Positions 29,003 through 36,721 of a DNA stretch of 64,000 nucleotides are shown here, piece by piece; the first letter of the stretch is position 1; each line of letters opens with the position of its first letter. This DNA is from Staphylococcus equorum. GTDB taxonomy: Bacteria > Bacillota > Bacilli > Staphylococcales > Staphylococcaceae. The position numbers were made by a program, and so were the translations under genes. A model generated the notes under the pieces. That model did no database searches. It saw nothing but the letters and a program-made list of their open reading frames with translations, and had not been told where the DNA came from. The stretch lies in assembly GCF_001747895.1 (NCBI RefSeq), contig NZ_LNNB01000009.1, positions 620,001-684,000 on the forward strand, written 5' to 3'.

Positions 29003-29956
29003 AAAATTATTCTTATATTCTTCAAACTGTTTTTTTGTGTTATTACCATTTCCGTATATCTTGTGGAAATTTATGTGACAACTAGAACATAGAGTTATTC
29101 CGTTATCAACATCTGTTCTTTTTTCTTCAGCCCAATTATATCCGTCTAAATGGTGTGCGTGTAAATTCCCACCCTTAGAACATCCACATAATTGACAAGT
29201 AAAACTATCTCTTTCCATGACTGATTTCTTCCATTCTCCATATCCTTCTACAATTCTATATCTAGCTCTGTAGTTGTGAGATAACCCATTAGTATAGTTA
29301 GGATTATTAGGACCACTGTAGAGTAATCTGGTGTGTTTATACTTGCATTTTAAAGAACAGTAATTATTTTTTCTTAATTCGATATTATGCATAGGTCTTT
29401 CTATATCTTTATTACAACAATCACATTTTATATACCCCGTTCGGTTTTTGAAATTAGGATTGTTCTTGCCTTTCAATATAACCATTTGATGAATCGATTT
29501 ACATTTTTGTGAACAATATTTATTTTCACTATTAAAGTAATCTTTATATTCAAACGGTTTACCACAACATTCACATTCGATTATAGATGTCTTACCTTTC
29601 CAATTAGGGTTGTTTTCACCTTTGACCCTATAACTCAAATGTTTGTTTCTACATTCGATAGAACAATATGCTGTTACCACATTTGATGTCGACGGTGTCC
29701 TTTTAAAAGTTTCTTTACAATATCCACATTTTCTTATGACTGGTTTCTCCCTACTTGTAGATCTACAAGAGATACTACAAAATTTTTGGTGTTTTTTAGT
29801 GGAAGTGAATTCATTGTTACAAACTTCGCAATTTAGACTATACCTTTTAGCGTTTTTATATTTGCATTTCTTACAAGAACTTTCGAACGAATCTCTTTTT
29901 TTATAAAATTCAGAAACAGGTTTTTTAACAAAACAACTCTTGCATACTCTTTCCAT
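28988..29956 (-). CDS. Intron-encoded HNH homing endonuclease with zinc-ribbon array
   Basis: 322 residues. The first 230 hold at least five short Cys pairs arranged as CxxC...C(S/T)xxC zinc ribbons (CKSCF, CEVCN, CGYCK, CECCG, CDCCN), probably for DNA recognition. GENNPNW/GKNNPNF/GPNNPNY repeats lie between them. The C-terminus is an HNH nuclease: CQLCGC, HAHHLDGY and DNGITLCSSCHINFH. ATG 29956 has GGGAGG upstream. Entirely inside the group I intron, so its role is most likely intron homing into uninterrupted TMP genes. Confidence 0.9.
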   Translation of the reverse strand: MERVCKSCFVKKPVSEFYKKRDSFESSCKKCKYKNAKRYSLNCEVCNNEFTSTKKHQKFCSISCRSTSREKPVIRKCGYCKETFKRTPSTSNVVTAYCSIECRNKHLSYRVKGENNPNWKGKTSIIECECCGKPFEYKDYFNSENKYCSQKCKSIHQMVILKGKNNPNFKNRTGYIKCDCCNKDIERPMHNIELRKNNYCSLKCKYKHTRLLYSGPNNPNYTNGLSHNYRARYRIVEGYGEWKKSVMERDSFTCQLCGCSKGGNLHAHHLDGYNWAEEKRTDVDNGITLCSSCHINFHKIYGNGNNTKKQFEEYKNNFKTLA

Positions 29957-30155
29957 ATCAACAACCTCCCATAGTTGGTCCCATAATTAATGAAAAAGGA
30001 AGGCGATTGGGAAATCGCTTTTCGAAACGGGTAATTAATCCGAGTCTATCCTTCTATCTCTATTATAACACAAAACAGCTTATACACCTTAGCTTTCCCC
30101 GTTTTTGCCGGATGTTTTATGCTGCCGATTTCTCGACAACCGACCAATAGTTTTT

Positions 30156-30968
30156 AGTCACAATATCACTTACTTGACCTAAGTCTTCACCCGATGCTGC
30201 TGCTAAATCCATAACGCCACCGATACCAGACATCATTTCTTTGGAACTCCAGCCGGCTAAAGCCATAAAATTAAGAGCATCCGCTGACTCACTCGCGCTA
30301 TATTTAGTTTTAGCGCCCATTTCCAACGCTTTATCACGTAGTGAGTTAAACTCTTTACCAGTAGCTCCAGATGTCGCTTTAACTTTACGCATAGAATCAT
30401 CGAAATCTATACTAGTCTTCGCAGCTAAGCCAAATCCAGCTACAACTGGTGCTGTAACATACATAGACATTGAACGACCAACACTTTTCATTGATTCGCC
30501 CACTTTATTTATCTTAGGACCCATTTCAGTAAAACTCTTACCTAGTCTTCCGAAACTACTGTTAGATACTCTAGCAGCTGCTTGTGATTCCTTTTGAAAG
30601 TTTTTAAACGAACTCGTAGTTTGTTCTAACTCGTGTTCTAGGTAATTTAAAGTATCAGCTTGTTTGTTATACTCTGTTCTAAGTCTTGCAGCTTTCGCAC
30701 TATTTGCTCCTTGTTCTTGGGCTGTCTTTTGATATTGTGCGCGAAGTTCTTTAACATTATTCCTTTGTTGTTTAGTAGCTCCATCAAGTTCACGAATTCT
30801 GTTTTTGTATGAAGTCATAGACTTCTCGGAATTTTTAAAGTTATTTCTTGATAACTTCAAATCAGAATTCAATGTCTTAAAACTACGTCTAACACCAGCA
30901 AGTGTGGCACCAATACCCATATCTTTCATGGATAAATCTATTTGAAGTCCTTTTATTCTTTCTGCCAT
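30156..30968 (-). CDS. Tail tape measure protein, 5' exon
   Basis: 271 codons starting MAERIKGLQIDLSMKDMGIG with AAGGAGG upstream. The coiled-coil N-terminus is followed by the TMP core GLAAKTSIDFDDSMRKVKATSGATG and AASGEDLGQVSDIVT. Unspliced translation runs 12 more codons (KNYWSVVEKSAA) into the intron and stops at 30117, which would give a useless 283-residue fragment. The break falls in the most conserved part of TMP proteins, which is where intron insertion sites usually lie. Confidence 0.92.
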
Positions 30969-31006
30969 TGTTCCACCTCCTTACTTATAAATTGCTAATA
31001 AAGTAA

Positions 31007-31090
31007 TTAAAAGATACAAGCAGTCAACATGCTGTCACATTTGTAATGAATAGGCGCTTCAATAAACGCATTTAACATTTGTTGTTCCAT
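31007..31090 (-). CDS. 27-residue ORF between tail chaperone and tape measure genes
   Basis: MEQQMLNAFIEAPIHYKCDS then MLTACIF. AGGAGG is well placed before ATG 31090. The position is that of very short genes seen ahead of TMP in staphylococcal phages. No family recognised. Good ribosome site is the main support. Confidence 0.45.
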   Translation of the reverse strand: MEQQMLNAFIEAPIHYKCDSMLTACIF

Positions 31091-31110
31091 AATTCAAAAC
31101 CTCCTACCTA

Positions 31111-31632
31111 TTACTGTCCAAAGGCTGATAGCATAGACGACTTACGTTCCGCTTTAGCTTTCGTATTTAAATCATCGAACACCAAATAAAACGGAATATT
31201 TAACACATCGTTGTACGTCTGTTCACCGTCTTTGACCATTTTTTTAATAGTTTTTTTCAAATTTTCCTTATGATCTTCCCAGCCATTTACTGATATTGAT
31301 TGAACTTTTTCATTTGACTCAACTTCATCATCTAAATTTTGCCCACTACCTATGAATACAACTTGTTTGTATAGTTCATGGGTACCTTCATATGATGTTA
31401 GACCGTCAATAAGTTGTCTTTTAGAAAACTGGTTATCGAATATACGGACAACTAGGTCTATCATTACGTGTAACTCGTCATTGTCTGGATTTCCTTTTAA
31501 CGAAGCTAGAAAAGAAACACATTCATATACCAAAGAAAAAGGAATGCTCGGACGTGTGACAAATGTTTCATGTCTCCCCGGCACTCCTTCACTATCAAAG
31601 TTAGTAGCTAATTCTATTTTGCTGTGTTTCAT
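31111..31632 (-). CDS. Tail assembly chaperone, gpGT-like fused form
   Basis: 173 residues. Residues about 1-105 resemble the preceding protein (IDLVVRIFDNQFSKRQLIDGL versus FKLVAEDIYKKQFTVQELMDGL). Residues 120-165 (ENLKKTIKKMVKDGEQTYND, VLNIPFYLVFDDL) look like the T-domain that in other siphophages is made only by frameshifting. Here G and T parts are one open frame. These proteins coat the tape measure protein during tail assembly. Confidence 0.75.
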   Translation of the reverse strand: MKHSKIELATNFDSEGVPGRHETFVTRPSIPFSLVYECVSFLASLKGNPDNDELHVMIDLVVRIFDNQFSKRQLIDGLTSYEGTHELYKQVVFIGSGQNLDDEVESNEKVQSISVNGWEDHKENLKKTIKKMVKDGEQTYNDVLNIPFYLVFDDLNTKAKAERKSSMLSAFGQ

Positions 31633-31647
31633 TCATATCACCTCTTA

Positions 31648-32007
31648 TTACTTTAGAAGCTGTTTCAAACGCTTTTCGTTTTCTTCTGATTGTTCACCTT
31701 GTGAAACAAACTGTATTTGTGCTCTTATCTCTGGCATTGCTTCTGGTGCATGTAATCCGTCCATTAACTCTTGTACAGTGAATTGTTTTTTATAAATATC
31801 TTCTGCAACTAACTTAAACATTTCTCTAATGCTTTCAATTCCTGAATCTTCTTCTAGTTTTTCAATTTCTTCCACTTTCTCAAATACATTCATTAACTCA
31901 CTGAAAGGTAAATGTTTAGGTGTGAAGTATACTTTTGTTTCAAATTCACCATTTTCTTTTTCACCTGTAATTAATTCGATAAAGTTTAATTTAGTTTGTT
32001 TAGCCAT
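31648..32007 (-). CDS. Tail assembly chaperone, gpG-like
   Basis: 119 residues, starting MAKQTKLNFIELITGEKENG, with PFSELMNVFEKVEEI and KKQFTVQELMDGLHAPEAMP. It lies between the tail tube genes and TMP, the fixed place of gpG. ATG has AAAGGAG upstream. It is paralogous to the next gene. Bears no T extension in any frame that I can see. Confidence 0.8.
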   Translation of the reverse strand: MAKQTKLNFIELITGEKENGEFETKVYFTPKHLPFSELMNVFEKVEEIEKLEEDSGIESIREMFKLVAEDIYKKQFTVQELMDGLHAPEAMPEIRAQIQFVSQGEQSEENEKRLKQLLK

Positions 32008-32053
32008 TTATAATTGCTCCTTTGTTTTTTGTATTTTTATTTGCAAATAAAAA

Positions 32054-32070
32054 GAGGGCATTAAGCCCTC
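32054..32070 (-). terminator. Intrinsic terminator inside the tail operon
   Basis: GAGGGC-TTAAT-GCCCTC perfect stem followed by TTTTTATTTG on the minus strand, between the Ig-like gene and the first tail chaperone. A canonical terminator in the middle of the late operon; probably partial, giving more head and tail-tube mRNA than downstream mRNA. Confidence 0.75.
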
Positions 32071-32078
32071 AATAGTAG

Positions 32079-32597
32079 TTATTTCGCTGATACGTCAGCG
32101 CTATTTGTTTTTGTTTCTACATTTAATGCTTCTGGTTCTTCTACTTCTTTTTCAGTTATTGTAACTGTACATTTAGCTGTCTTATTACCGTCTGTCGTTG
32201 TAACTGTGATATCAGCGCTACCTTTAGCAACAGCAGTGATATTACCTTCACCGTCTACTGTAGCCACATCTTTATTAGAAGAAGAATATTCAACTGACTT
32301 GTCTGTAGCTGTTCCAGGTGCTACGGTTGCCGTAATTTTTTGTTGATCACCAACCGTTAAATCCAACGCTTCCTTATTTAACGTCACACCCGTTACTAGA
32401 ATAGGTTTTGTTTTAAATGCTGGGACGTCTTTTTTCTTTGATTCTCCATTTTCATTTTCACGTGATACTTGATAAGTACCTTTTGGATAATCAGTATCTG
32501 CATCTAAGCTATCAATAGTTACGTTTGCTTTTCCTTCAACGTAATTCTCACTCTTTAAAAGTTCTTCATCTTTGTATAAATTTAATTTGTCTTCCAT
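32079..32597 (-). CDS. Ig-like (BIG2) domain phage tail-tube-associated protein
   Basis: 172 residues. Residues about 65-150 are one bacterial Ig-like domain: VTGVTLNKEALDLTVGDQQK, TATVAPGTATDKSVEYSSSN, ATVDGEGNITAVAKGSADIT. The N-terminal part is a second beta-rich segment. It follows the major tail gene, a place where siphophages encode decorative Ig domains that bind cell-surface sugars weakly. Confidence 0.88.
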   Translation of the reverse strand: MEDKLNLYKDEELLKSENYVEGKANVTIDSLDADTDYPKGTYQVSRENENGESKKKDVPAFKTKPILVTGVTLNKEALDLTVGDQQKITATVAPGTATDKSVEYSSSNKDVATVDGEGNITAVAKGSADITVTTTDGNKTAKCTVTITEKEVEEPEALNVETKTNSADVSAK

Positions 32598-32629
32598 TTC
32601 AATTCCTCCATTTTTTATTTTTAAAGCCC

Positions 32630-32693
32630 CTATTCAGCAAAAATAACAGCTGATTTACTGTTAGCTGTTACCTCTACCTTTTGGGGAACCTTA
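32630..32693 (-). CDS. +1-frame extension of the major tail protein (programmed frameshift product)
   Basis: The major tail ORF ends ACA-CCC-TAA. If tRNA-Pro slips from CCC to CCT, reading continues as KVPQKVEVTANSKSAVIFAE and stops at TAG (32630-32632). The tail matches the corresponding +1 extension of the capsid gene at 13 of 20 positions. A TAACAGC/GCTGTTA inverted repeat (32644-32670) follows the slip site and could stimulate it. Confidence 0.75.
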
Positions 32694-33281
32694 GGGTGTT
32701 ACTACTGCGTCTGGGTGTTCTTCGCCAAAGACTTTCTTCCAAATGCTGTGTAATGCTGTATCAGTACCTTTAGGGTCGAAACCTAAGTACATTGCTTTTG
32801 GTTCGTCATAACCTTCAACATCTTTCGCAATGAATGTTCCAGTTGTTGATTGACTAGAGAATTCGATTTCGTCAGATGTTGTAGAGCCTTCCACCTCTGC
32901 AAATGTGAACTTACCAGAGATTAAACCTACAACTTCACGACCTTCTGCCGACGTACGTTCTAATAAGACTGCTACATCGTTTGGTGTGTCATTGCCAACT
33001 GCTACGATTCCATCTTCGTCAACTTCTAAACCAAATAAAGCTGTACGATCTTCAAGGCTTAATGTATGGAAACCACTTTCTATTTCCACATCACCATTAC
33101 TTACTGCAGTTTCCATTGTTCTGTTATCACCGTGTGCTTTAACAACTTCTTGTTCTTTAGAAATTGTTATTTCTTGTAAACCTTTGATACGTTCTGGTGT
33201 TTTAACACCTGCACCATCTTCATTCAATACTTTGTAGTTAAAGTTATCTAAACCTGTAAAACTTGTTGTTTGTTTTGGCAT
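32691..33281 (-). CDS. Major tail (tube) protein
   Basis: 196 residues starting MPKQTTSFTGLDNFNYKVLN, with KGLQEITISKEQEVVKAHGD, ALFGLEVDEDGIVAVGN and AKDVEGYDEPKAMYLGFDPKG. This is the phi13/TP901-type major tail family. A longer +1-frameshifted form is predicted (see 32630-32693). CAGGAGG precedes the ATG. Confidence 0.9.
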   Translation of the reverse strand: MPKQTTSFTGLDNFNYKVLNEDGAGVKTPERIKGLQEITISKEQEVVKAHGDNRTMETAVSNGDVEIESGFHTLSLEDRTALFGLEVDEDGIVAVGNDTPNDVAVLLERTSAEGREVVGLISGKFTFAEVEGSTTSDEIEFSSQSTTGTFIAKDVEGYDEPKAMYLGFDPKGTDTALHSIWKKVFGEEHPDAVVTP

Positions 33282-33703
33282 TATAATTCCTCCTGTAAAT
33301 TTAATTCAGAACGATAAAAGGACCCCTCGTATCTACGAGCGGACCTGTATATTTTTAATTCTCTATCGTATTCTGGTTGTGCATTTGCTGTATTTTCCAT
33401 TTGTAACTTTTCTTTCATCAACCTAGATATGTGATAACTAAGTTGGTTTCTAACGTGATAGGCTTGATAATCACTTGATTCTGGTACAAACAAATCAATC
33501 TGTACCAAATAACTTAAAGCTAAATTATCGTTATCGGCATATCCAACGGGTAAAGTATCGTCAATTTCACTCATGACAATGTAAGGTTTTGATGCGTCAG
33601 AGGGTTCTGGGTATTCGTAGAATTTAATTCTTTTTCCTACATGTTCTATAACTTGATTGTCGTTTATCAGCATATTATAAATGTTCATTAAGATATCCCT
33701 CAT
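33281..33703 (-). CDS. Tail terminator / head-tail joining protein
   Basis: 140 residues: MLINDNQVIEHVGKRIKFYE, PYIVMSEIDDTLPVGYADND, YLVQIDLFVPESSDYQAYHV. The position just before the major tail gene and the short alpha/beta pattern fit siphophage tail terminators (gpU-like). A second ATG at 33688 is also possible. Confidence 0.8.
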   Translation of the reverse strand: MRDILMNIYNMLINDNQVIEHVGKRIKFYEYPEPSDASKPYIVMSEIDDTLPVGYADNDNLALSYLVQIDLFVPESSDYQAYHVRNQLSYHISRLMKEKLQMENTANAQPEYDRELKIYRSARRYEGSFYRSELNLQEEL

Positions 33704-33708
33704 CTACA

Positions 33709-34098
33709 TCACCCTTTCTCTAAATGTCTTTTAACCACTTTGAAATAGGTATCTCTACCACTTCTTAAAGCTCTATCAATTGAGCCTTTACCACGTGGAT
33801 TAGGATTTTTTATCGTTCCAAACTCATTAAGGTGTACAATACGATAGCGTCCATCAGGACCCTTCCAATGTATTTTTATTGTACGTACACCGTTTAATGA
33901 ATAGGGTCTGGATAATGTGATTTCATCAATACTGGCACCCGTATCTTTAAATGATTCGAAACTTTTCTTTATTTCTTTAACTATTACTTGGCCACCAGCA
34001 AGTAACGCTTCATCACTTATCTTCTTCATTTTTTGCCTACCATATTTCCGTTCTAACGCTCTTTCTAATTCTTTCATGCCTTTTAATTTAACTGTCAT
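33709..34098 (-). CDS. HK97 gp10-like head-tail protein
   Basis: 129 residues: MTVKLKGMKELERALERKYG, then EALLAGGQVIVKEIKKSFES, HWKGPDGRYRIVHLNEFGT and PRGKGSIDRALRSGRD. This is the HK97-gp10 pattern. The ATG at 34098 is preferred to an upstream GTG. It completes the head-tail connector. Confidence 0.87.
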   Translation of the reverse strand: MTVKLKGMKELERALERKYGRQKMKKISDEALLAGGQVIVKEIKKSFESFKDTGASIDEITLSRPYSLNGVRTIKIHWKGPDGRYRIVHLNEFGTIKNPNPRGKGSIDRALRSGRDTYFKVVKRHLEKG

Positions 34099-34456
34099 GA
34101 GCGACACCCACGACTTTTATAATTTCTTTATTACTTGAATTGAGTGCAAAATCAATGACTCTAAACGTTAAATCTTGATACAGGTCATGAATTAACTCGA
34201 ACGTATCTGAATGTTTAATATGATAATCAGAATGAGGGTTTCTAAAGTTAATTGTTACCTTATTTGTACCTGTAATATTGCTTGTTTTTTCTAAGTCTTT
34301 AGTTGAGCTTTCGTAAACTTCGCAAAGTGTAGTGAAAACATCCTCTGCTTTGCTACTACCAGGTAAAGGCCCTTCATTTTCTACCATACGAAAAAAAGTA
34401 ACGGGAACTCTAAGGTCTCCGTTACTTATCTCTGGTGGTTTATAACTTTTCTTCAT
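34088..34456 (-). CDS. Head closure protein
   Basis: 122 residues from ATG 34456 (GGAGG upstream): RVPVTFFRMVENEGPLPGSS, FTTLCEVYESSTKDLE, INFRNPHSDYHIKHSDTFEL. This is a SPP1 gp16/head-closure-like pattern. It overlaps genes on both sides by a few bases, as is usual in this block. Confidence 0.8.
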   Translation of the reverse strand: MKKSYKPPEISNGDLRVPVTFFRMVENEGPLPGSSKAEDVFTTLCEVYESSTKDLEKTSNITGTNKVTINFRNPHSDYHIKHSDTFELIHDLYQDLTFRVIDFALNSSNKEIIKVVGVAHDS

Positions 34457-34727
34457 AATCAACCTCCTCCATGTTTTCTAAAGCGAAAGAAGTTATTTGT
34501 GGTAAAAAGTTTTCGTGAAAATATTCTAATGCGTCATTATAAGCATATCTTGTACGCTCATACACAAGTTCTGTACCTCTAATGTTCTTGCCTATTACAA
34601 ACTCTTGACATCTGAATTGAATGTCTTCAAACGATTGTTCGAGCAAAGACTTGATATGTTCATCTTCAAATGTATGGAATATTTTCAATCGGCGTTTCAT
34701 TTCGTTTACTTGTGTCTGAGTGATCAT
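34440..34727 (-). CDS. Head-tail connector protein (gp6/gp15-like)
   Basis: 95 residues starting MITQTQVNEMKRRLKIFHTF, with EDEHIKSLLEQSFEDIQFRC and YAYNDALEYFHENFLPQI, the DNA-packaging adaptor pattern. It lies directly after the capsid gene. Confidence 0.83.
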   Translation of the reverse strand: MITQTQVNEMKRRLKIFHTFEDEHIKSLLEQSFEDIQFRCQEFVIGKNIRGTELVYERTRYAYNDALEYFHENFLPQITSFALENMEEVDYEEKL

Positions 34728-34756
34728 CTAATCACCACTTTCAACTTAATCTGCCC

Positions 34757-34820
34757 CTATTCCGCAGAAATGCTAACAGATTTACTATTAGCTATTACTT
34801 CTACGTTTTGGGGTGTATTA
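34757..34820 (-). CDS. +1-frame extension of the major capsid protein (programmed frameshift product)
   Basis: The capsid ORF ends ACG-CCC-TAA. A +1 slip CCC to CCT continues as NTPQNVEVIANSKSVSISAE and stops at TAG (34757-34759). The extension is homologous to the one after the major tail gene, and the DNA is also alike (CCCCAAAA, GTAGAAGTAA, AGCTAA, AGTAAATC). A GCTAAT/GTTAGC hairpin (34772-34792) follows. The same arrangement of dual +1 shifts is known from Listeria phage PSA. Confidence 0.75.
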
Positions 34821-36002
34821 GGGCGTTACCGGTTTTGCAGCGATATCTAAGTCATAAACTAACGAAGTTTTGTTATCGTCAGGCATACCGTGTGCGTATT
34901 GCTTAGCGATGAATACATCAGCGTCTTCTAAAGCTAACGTTTGGTCGTAAGACTTAATGTTAACCGCGCCAGTTTGAACTGCATAGTAACGACTACCTAC
35001 TACGAATAGCGCTTGGTTTTCTTCTACAAATTCAGATGCAATAACATCTACATTAAATGGTAACGATGTAACCCATGAACCATTAACTGTTTGCATAGTG
35101 TTTTGAGCTTTAACATAGAATTGGTCTGCAGGGTTAACCACTAAAGTTACGCCAGCCGTTACATCTACTTTATGTCCGTTTTCTTTAGTAGATAATGTTG
35201 TTAATGCTTCAGCAAGCTCATTAGCAGTAGTTTGAGCGTCTGCAAATGTTAAAGTACCAGCCGATGTTTTATCTGCTGCACCTGTTACAGTTACTCCATC
35301 AGTATCATACGTTAAGTCTTTAGTTAAACCATATGGTTGGTTAGATGCTGCACCTTTACCTAAAACAACGCCTTCTTCTAATTTAAGCGCCATAGCTTCT
35401 GCTAATTGTAAGCGTACATAACGTTCAACCCATTCTGGACCAAAGTCGAGCATGTCTTTAGGTACAATTGCAAATGCTGTTAATTTATTTTGTGAGAAGT
35501 TTAATTCTTTAAAATTAGCTTGGATTTGTCCTTGGATTTTACCAAAGATTTCTCCCCAGATTGCAGCACCGCTTGGGTCTCCAACAATCATACGCGTTTT
35601 AATTCCAGCAATTTGGAAATTAATTTTAGATAATAAAGGACGTGCCTTTTGCATATCTTCGAAGACACGTAATACAGTAGATTCAGGTAAGATAACTTCT
35701 TCTTTATAAGTATCTAAGTTAGCTTCATCTTCTACCAAGTTTGTGAAGAAACGATTTTCTTCTGCTGTTAAGATATTGTCTCCACGATTCATACGCACTT
35801 GTTTATCTGTAGTAGTGTTGTGGACTTCTTCACGCGCTTCTTTTAAAACTTCATTGTGTAAGTTTTGAGAAAAGGCAGCCATGTATTCAGCATATTTATT
35901 CTCTACTACCTCTTGGTCTTCTTCATTACGTACTGCATTGAAATATTCATTCTTTAAATTCTCAACGTCTTTGTTGATTGCGTCTTTAAATTTCATCGTC
36001 AT
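34818..36002 (-). CDS. Major capsid protein (HK97 fold)
   Basis: 394 residues. The N-terminal 100 form a charged coiled scaffold-like delta domain that the protease probably removes. Then EEVILPESTVLRVFEDMQKA, SKINFQIAGIKTRMIVGDPS, AAIWGEIFGKIQGQI, MLDFGPEWVERYVRLQLAEA and VLGKGAASNQPYGLT show the HK97 family. ATG with AGGAGG. A minor longer form is predicted by frameshifting. Confidence 0.95.
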   Translation of the reverse strand: MTMKFKDAINKDVENLKNEYFNAVRNEEDQEVVENKYAEYMAAFSQNLHNEVLKEAREEVHNTTTDKQVRMNRGDNILTAEENRFFTNLVEDEANLDTYKEEVILPESTVLRVFEDMQKARPLLSKINFQIAGIKTRMIVGDPSGAAIWGEIFGKIQGQIQANFKELNFSQNKLTAFAIVPKDMLDFGPEWVERYVRLQLAEAMALKLEEGVVLGKGAASNQPYGLTKDLTYDTDGVTVTGAADKTSAGTLTFADAQTTANELAEALTTLSTKENGHKVDVTAGVTLVVNPADQFYVKAQNTMQTVNGSWVTSLPFNVDVIASEFVEENQALFVVGSRYYAVQTGAVNIKSYDQTLALEDADVFIAKQYAHGMPDDNKTSLVYDLDIAAKPVTP

Positions 36003-36013
36003 ACTTTTTCCTC

Positions 36014-36721
36014 CTATAATAACCTTTTAGTTTTCGGTTTCTTGTTTTGATTTTTAAACGACTTAACTTCATTTGTTAAGTTCTCAATTTGATTCTGTAA
36101 TTCAATAATTTCTGCGTTATTTTCTACTTGAGGGTCTTTAGGTGTTCCAACCTTCTCTTTTGTATCATCTGCAAAACCTTTGTCTACTGCATCTTTAGCT
36201 GTAAACCAAGTTTCTTCAGACATCATTTGAGAAATTTCATCACGATCTAATCCTGTTTTTTCTTGGTAAATGTCCACAATAGATTCATCAATAGTTTCTA
36301 AAGCGTTTAGCGTTTTTTTAATATCGGCTTTATTACCAATAGCTAAAGTTGCAGCTTCATGTACCATGATTGAAGCACCTTTTTCCATTACAATAGAATT
36401 AGCAGCCATAGCGATAATTGATGCAGCACTTGCAGCTAAAGCAGTAACTTCTACTGTGATGTTCGATGGATGATTCTTAAGGTAGTTGTAAATTTCAATG
36501 CCTTGGAATACATCACCACCAGGACTATTTAATCTAATAACAACGTCTTTGTTCACATCGTCTAATACATTCGCAATGTCTGCACTGTTGATAGTTTCAT
36601 CTGCAAAAAATGACGCTTCTGCAACGGGTCCTCCTAAAGTGAGAATGACTTTATCGTCTTGTACTTCATTCTTAAACGAATATTTAGACGTTGCTTTGAT
36701 TAGTTCCTTTTTCGTCTCCAT
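36014..36721 (-). CDS. Head maturation protease, ClpP-like
   Basis: 235 residues from ATG 36721 (GGAAGGAGG upstream). ClpP fold: LGGPVAEASFFADETINSAD, VIRLNSPGGDVFQGIEIYN, LAASAASIIAMAAN (catalytic Ser) and MVHEAATLA (catalytic His). It cleaves the capsid delta domain during prohead maturation. It overlaps the portal gene end. Confidence 0.93.
   Translation of the reverse strand: METKKELIKATSKYSFKNEVQDDKVILTLGGPVAEASFFADETINSADIANVLDDVNKDVVIRLNSPGGDVFQGIEIYNYLKNHPSNITVEVTALAASAASIIAMAANSIVMEKGASIMVHEAATLAIGNKADIKKTLNALETIDESIVDIYQEKTGLDRDEISQMMSEETWFTAKDAVDKGFADDTKEKVGTPKDPQVENNAEIIELQNQIENLTNEVKSFKNQNKKPKTKRLL

Larger units (their letters stand above)
28753..30155 (-). ncRNA. Group I self-splicing intron in the tape measure gene, with HNH endonuclease ORF
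   Basis: Direct evidence on the minus strand: the 5' exon ends TGACT and the intron begins AAAAACTATTGGTCGG. TGACT pairs with GGTCG in the intron to form P1, with the conserved U-G pair at the splice site. The intron ends in G (ACATTTTG), and the 3' exon GATAGT pairs with ACTATT of the guide to form P10. An ACGGGGAA segment in the 5' part pairs with AATCCCGT after the ORF, like P4 of phage T4 td-type introns, so the ORF would sit in the P6 loop. Joining the exons restores the TMP reading frame. Subgroup IA is inferred. Confidence 0.88.

Noticed and set aside
24487-30968. Tape measure gene as a pseudogene interrupted by an HNH insertion
   Set aside because: The exon-intron pairings and precise frame restoration favour a spliced, functional gene.
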